From contig JADFGE010000065.1 of the NCBI GenBank assembly GCA_022567855.1, forward strand, positions 1 to 10,306: a stretch of DNA of 10,306 nucleotides. The letters are read 5' to 3'. The position numbers and the translations under genes were made by a program. Below the pieces are notes generated by a model that saw only the letters and a program-made list of their open reading frames with translations, was not told where the DNA came from and did no database searches. This document shows, in pieces, positions 8,191 through 10,306 of this stretch (positions within the stretch are counted from its first letter, which is position 1; every line of letters starts with the position of its first letter). The DNA comes from Planctomycetota bacterium (GTDB lineage: Bacteria > Planctomycetota > Phycisphaerae > Phycisphaerales > SM1A02).

Positions 8191-9971
8191 CGAAACCAGC
8201 CGGCACATTTCGAGTCGGCGAAGCGCTGGTCGAGGAAGGTGTTCTTACCGAGGACCAGCTGGCGCAAGCTCTGGGCCAGCAAAAGAGCAGCGAGCTTCGT
8301 CTGGGCGAGCTACTCGTTGCCGAAGGAGTGATCAGCGCCGGCGCGATCGTACGGACGCTGAGCAAATGCCTGGGTGTACGCGGTTGCGTGCTTCGACATG
8401 GGCTGATTGATCCTTCACTGCTTGGGATGATCGGCGAGGAGGAGGCCACGCGACTCAAGGTCATCCCGATCTTCAAGGTTCACGAGTCGCTGACGGTGGC
8501 GATGGCCGAACCGCAGGCTCTTCCGACGATTGATACGTTGCGACGTCTCACCGGCTGCAAGATCCGTCCGGTCCTGGCGCTTGAAGCCAACATTATCGAG
8601 TTCATAAAGAAATATGCCGGAGGCAACGTCGATGTCGATGCGTTCCTCGCTTCGCTGAAGGACTCGGACGTCGAGGTGGTTGAGCGCGAGACGGCTGACG
8701 AAGGCGCTGCCGCCGATCTCGATCAGATGGTCGAAGGCAGCCCGATCGTGAATCTCGTGAACATGGCGCTGCTCACCGCAGTTCAAGACGGCGCCAGCGA
8801 TGTTCATATTGAGCCTGAGCGAAAGGGCACGCGCATTCGCTATCGGATAGACGGGATCCTTCAGAGTCTGATGCAGCCGCCGGCGGGGATGCACGCTCCG
8901 ATCGTCTCACGTGTGAAGGTGATGGCCGGGATGGATGTTGCCGAGAAGCGCTTGCCGCAGGAGGGGCGAATCCGGATCATTGCCGCTGGCCGCGAGATCG
9001 ACCTGCGTGTCTCCAGCATGCCGACGCTGCTGGGCGAAAAGATGGTGATCCGGATTCTCGACAAAGAAAACTTGACGATCAGGCTGGAAGATCTTGGCTT
9101 ACAGCCGGCCGCGATGGCGGATTTCAAGCAGATTCTGGACCAACCGCATGGTCTTGGTCTGGTCACGGGTCCGACTGGAAGCGGCAAGACGACGACGCTC
9201 TACTCCGCGCTCGATCTTCTTCGCAGCCCGGAGCTTAATGTTGTCACGGTCGAAGATCCTGTGGAGTATCAACTCGACCTCATCAACCAAATCCAGGTCC
9301 ACGAGGCTGTGGGTCTGACGTTCGGGCGCGCCTTGAGAAGCATCCTTCGCCAGGATCCGGACATCATCATGGTGGGCGAGATTCGCGACGAAGAGACGGC
9401 GCGAGTCGCCGTGCAGGCGGCGTTGACGGGTCACCTCGTCCTTGCCACCTTGCACACAAACGATGCGCCCGGCGCGGTAGCACGACTTCTGGACATGGGC
9501 CTCGAGCCGTATCTTCTGTCGAGCGCGCTCAATGGTGTCGTGGCTCAGCGCCTCATTCGTACGAACTGCGACGGATGCGCCACGAAATATTACCCCACCG
9601 AGCAGGTGCTCCAGGATGCCGGCGCCATCGACAAGACCGGGCTGGCCTTCACCAAGGGTGTCGGCTGCCAACAGTGCTACAACAGCGGGTTCCAGGGCCG
9701 GGTGGGTATCTATGAGGTCATGCGAATCACCGGGCCGGTACGGCGGCTGATCCATCGAGCCGCTCCGACCCATGAACTGCGGGCGAAGCTCACCGAGCAA
9801 GGCGTCAAAACATTGCGTAAGGAAGGCGTCGACCTCGCTATCCGAGGAAAGAGCAGCCTGGAAGAAGTGCTCAGAGCAACTCACATCGACGATAATTTCG
9901 CATTGGACCCGGTCGCGGTGGTCGCTCCGGCTGATCCCGGTGTTCCGGAGCAGACAAGGGGCGCAGCATGA
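8187..9971 (+). CDS. gspE: GspE/PilB-family assembly ATPase with MshEN-type N-terminus
   Basis: A 594-residue cytoplasmic hexameric-type ATPase that powers type II secretion or type IV pilus-like assembly. The GTG start is chosen because GAGGAG lies 8 bases upstream and the N-terminal motif follows at once. Residues 9-61 contain two 24-residue MshEN motifs (R-V-G...Q32 and R38-L-G...) separated by five residues. The ATPase core has SDVHIEP (204-210), Walker A GPTGSGKTTT (328-337), Asp box EDPVEY (356-361), Walker B with MVGEIRDEETA (395-405) and a His box (TGHLVLATLHT, 414-424). Cys461, 464, 494 and 497 form the usual zinc-binding CxxC pairs. It ends ATGA, overlapping the GspF-type gene. Whether the system is secretion (gspE) or pilus (pilB) cannot be told from this window. 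Confidence 0.95.
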   Translation: MTKPAGTFRVGEALVEEGVLTEDQLAQALGQQKSSELRLGELLVAEGVISAGAIVRTLSKCLGVRGCVLRHGLIDPSLLGMIGEEEATRLKVIPIFKVHESLTVAMAEPQALPTIDTLRRLTGCKIRPVLALEANIIEFIKKYAGGNVDVDAFLASLKDSDVEVVERETADEGAAADLDQMVEGSPIVNLVNMALLTAVQDGASDVHIEPERKGTRIRYRIDGILQSLMQPPAGMHAPIVSRVKVMAGMDVAEKRLPQEGRIRIIAAGREIDLRVSSMPTLLGEKMVIRILDKENLTIRLEDLGLQPAAMADFKQILDQPHGLGLVTGPTGSGKTTTLYSALDLLRSPELNVVTVEDPVEYQLDLINQIQVHEAVGLTFGRALRSILRQDPDIIMVGEIRDEETARVAVQAALTGHLVLATLHTNDAPGAVARLLDMGLEPYLLSSALNGVVAQRLIRTNCDGCATKYYPTEQVLQDAGAIDKTGLAFTKGVGCQQCYNSGFQGRVGIYEVMRITGPVRRLIHRAAPTHELRAKLTEQGVKTLRKEGVDLAIRGKSSLEEVLRATHIDDNFALDPVAVVAPADPGVPEQTRGAA

Positions 9972-10306
9972 AACTGGCGTCGCGATCTGGAGATCAGCCC
10001 GCAAGCTCAGCCAGTCGTTCGTCCGACGACACGATAACGGTTGAGTCGAGCGGATCGTTGGATGCTCCCGGTTCACATGTAACGGAACGACCCGATGGGG
10101 CAGGAAGCCTTCGTGCATCAGGATCACGCATAACCCCGCCGCGTGGGCGAGGCCGCCGCCTGAAGAATCTCACCATGTTCTCTCGCCAATTGGCGGTGTT
10201 GGTTCGTACGGGAACACCGCTGGCACAATCGCTGGATGCAATCCGACGTCAAGTCGCACCGGGGCCTTGGCGCGACGTGCTCAACGATCTGAGCCGGCAG
10301 ATCGAA
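9968..10306 (+). CDS. gspF: GspF/PilC-family inner-membrane platform protein, N-terminal part only
   Basis: Open for 113 codons from the ATG at 9968 to the right edge with no stop. The start overlaps the ATPase stop by 4 bases (ATGA). Residues 1-65 are a polar, probably disordered extension rich in Ser, Gly, Arg, Pro and Asp. From about residue 66 the sequence LKNLTMFSRQLAVLVRTG, then PLAQSLDAI, is the start of the first T2SSF domain. GspF/PilC proteins sit in the inner membrane and couple the ATPase to pseudopilus or pilus assembly; the membrane helices would come beyond the window. The pairing with a GspE-type gene is the standard arrangement. The long N-terminal extension is unusual. Secretion versus pilus use is undecided. 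Confidence 0.88.
   Translation, partial: MKLASRSGDQPASSASRSSDDTITVESSGSLDAPGSHVTERPDGAGSLRASGSRITPPRGRGRRLKNLTMFSRQLAVLVRTGTPLAQSLDAIRRQVAPGPWRDVLNDLSRQIE

Noticed and set aside
6994..8208. A 404-codon minus-strand open frame
   Set aside because: It lies antisense to the strongly supported histidine kinase and STAS genes; long shadows are common in GC-rich DNA.
9099..10127. A 342-codon minus-strand open frame
   Set aside because: It is antisense to the ATPase core with its Walker motifs and shows no family pattern of its own.

Overview
The window most likely comes from a planctomycete, possibly a Phycisphaerae- or Pirellula-like lineage. This rests on remembered family resemblance, not on a search. 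The clues are GC-rich coding sequence, an RHS core fragment of the wording common in planctomycetes, intergenic GGCATCGA-type short repeats, a small MGWERRG-type protein often carried on planctomycete mobile elements, and a large Asp-box (BNR/sortilin-like) secreted protein. No rRNA or ribosomal protein gene is present to settle the assignment.

Positions 1-926 are the right end of an integrated genetic element. Two overlapping minus-strand cargo genes (1-399, running off the left edge, and 368-697) lie downstream of a 74-codon open tail (702-926). That tail has no start codon of its own and reads antisense through the 3' end of a tRNA or tmRNA gene. It looks like the C-terminus of the element's integrase, cut off when the element integrated at that 3' end. 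The intact RNA gene and the rest of the integrase would then lie beyond the left edge. From 927 the sequence is probably ordinary chromosome: about 500 bases without a gene, holding an 8-bp tandem array and a perfect hairpin.

Positions 1424-4586 encode an exported 11-Asp-box beta-propeller protein. It is split by a +1 frame change at an ATT-TGA-G site (4067-4073). The two parts together give about 1053 residues, a normal family length. Positions 4587-5997 are a patchy accessory stretch. It holds a stem-loop, a direct-repeat pair, one small membrane-anchored protein with an acyl-carrier-like helical domain, and a broken piece of an RHS core domain.

Positions 5998-10306 form a tightly packed plus-strand operon: a membrane PAS histidine kinase, a single-domain STAS protein, a GspE/PilB-family ATPase and the start of a GspF/PilC-family platform protein. 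The gaps are 6, -4 and -4 bases. This reads as a type II secretion or type IV pilus-like assembly machine whose ATPase and platform are co-expressed with signalling proteins. The N-terminus of the ATPase carries a well-formed MshEN-type motif pair, so cyclic-di-GMP control is a testable possibility.
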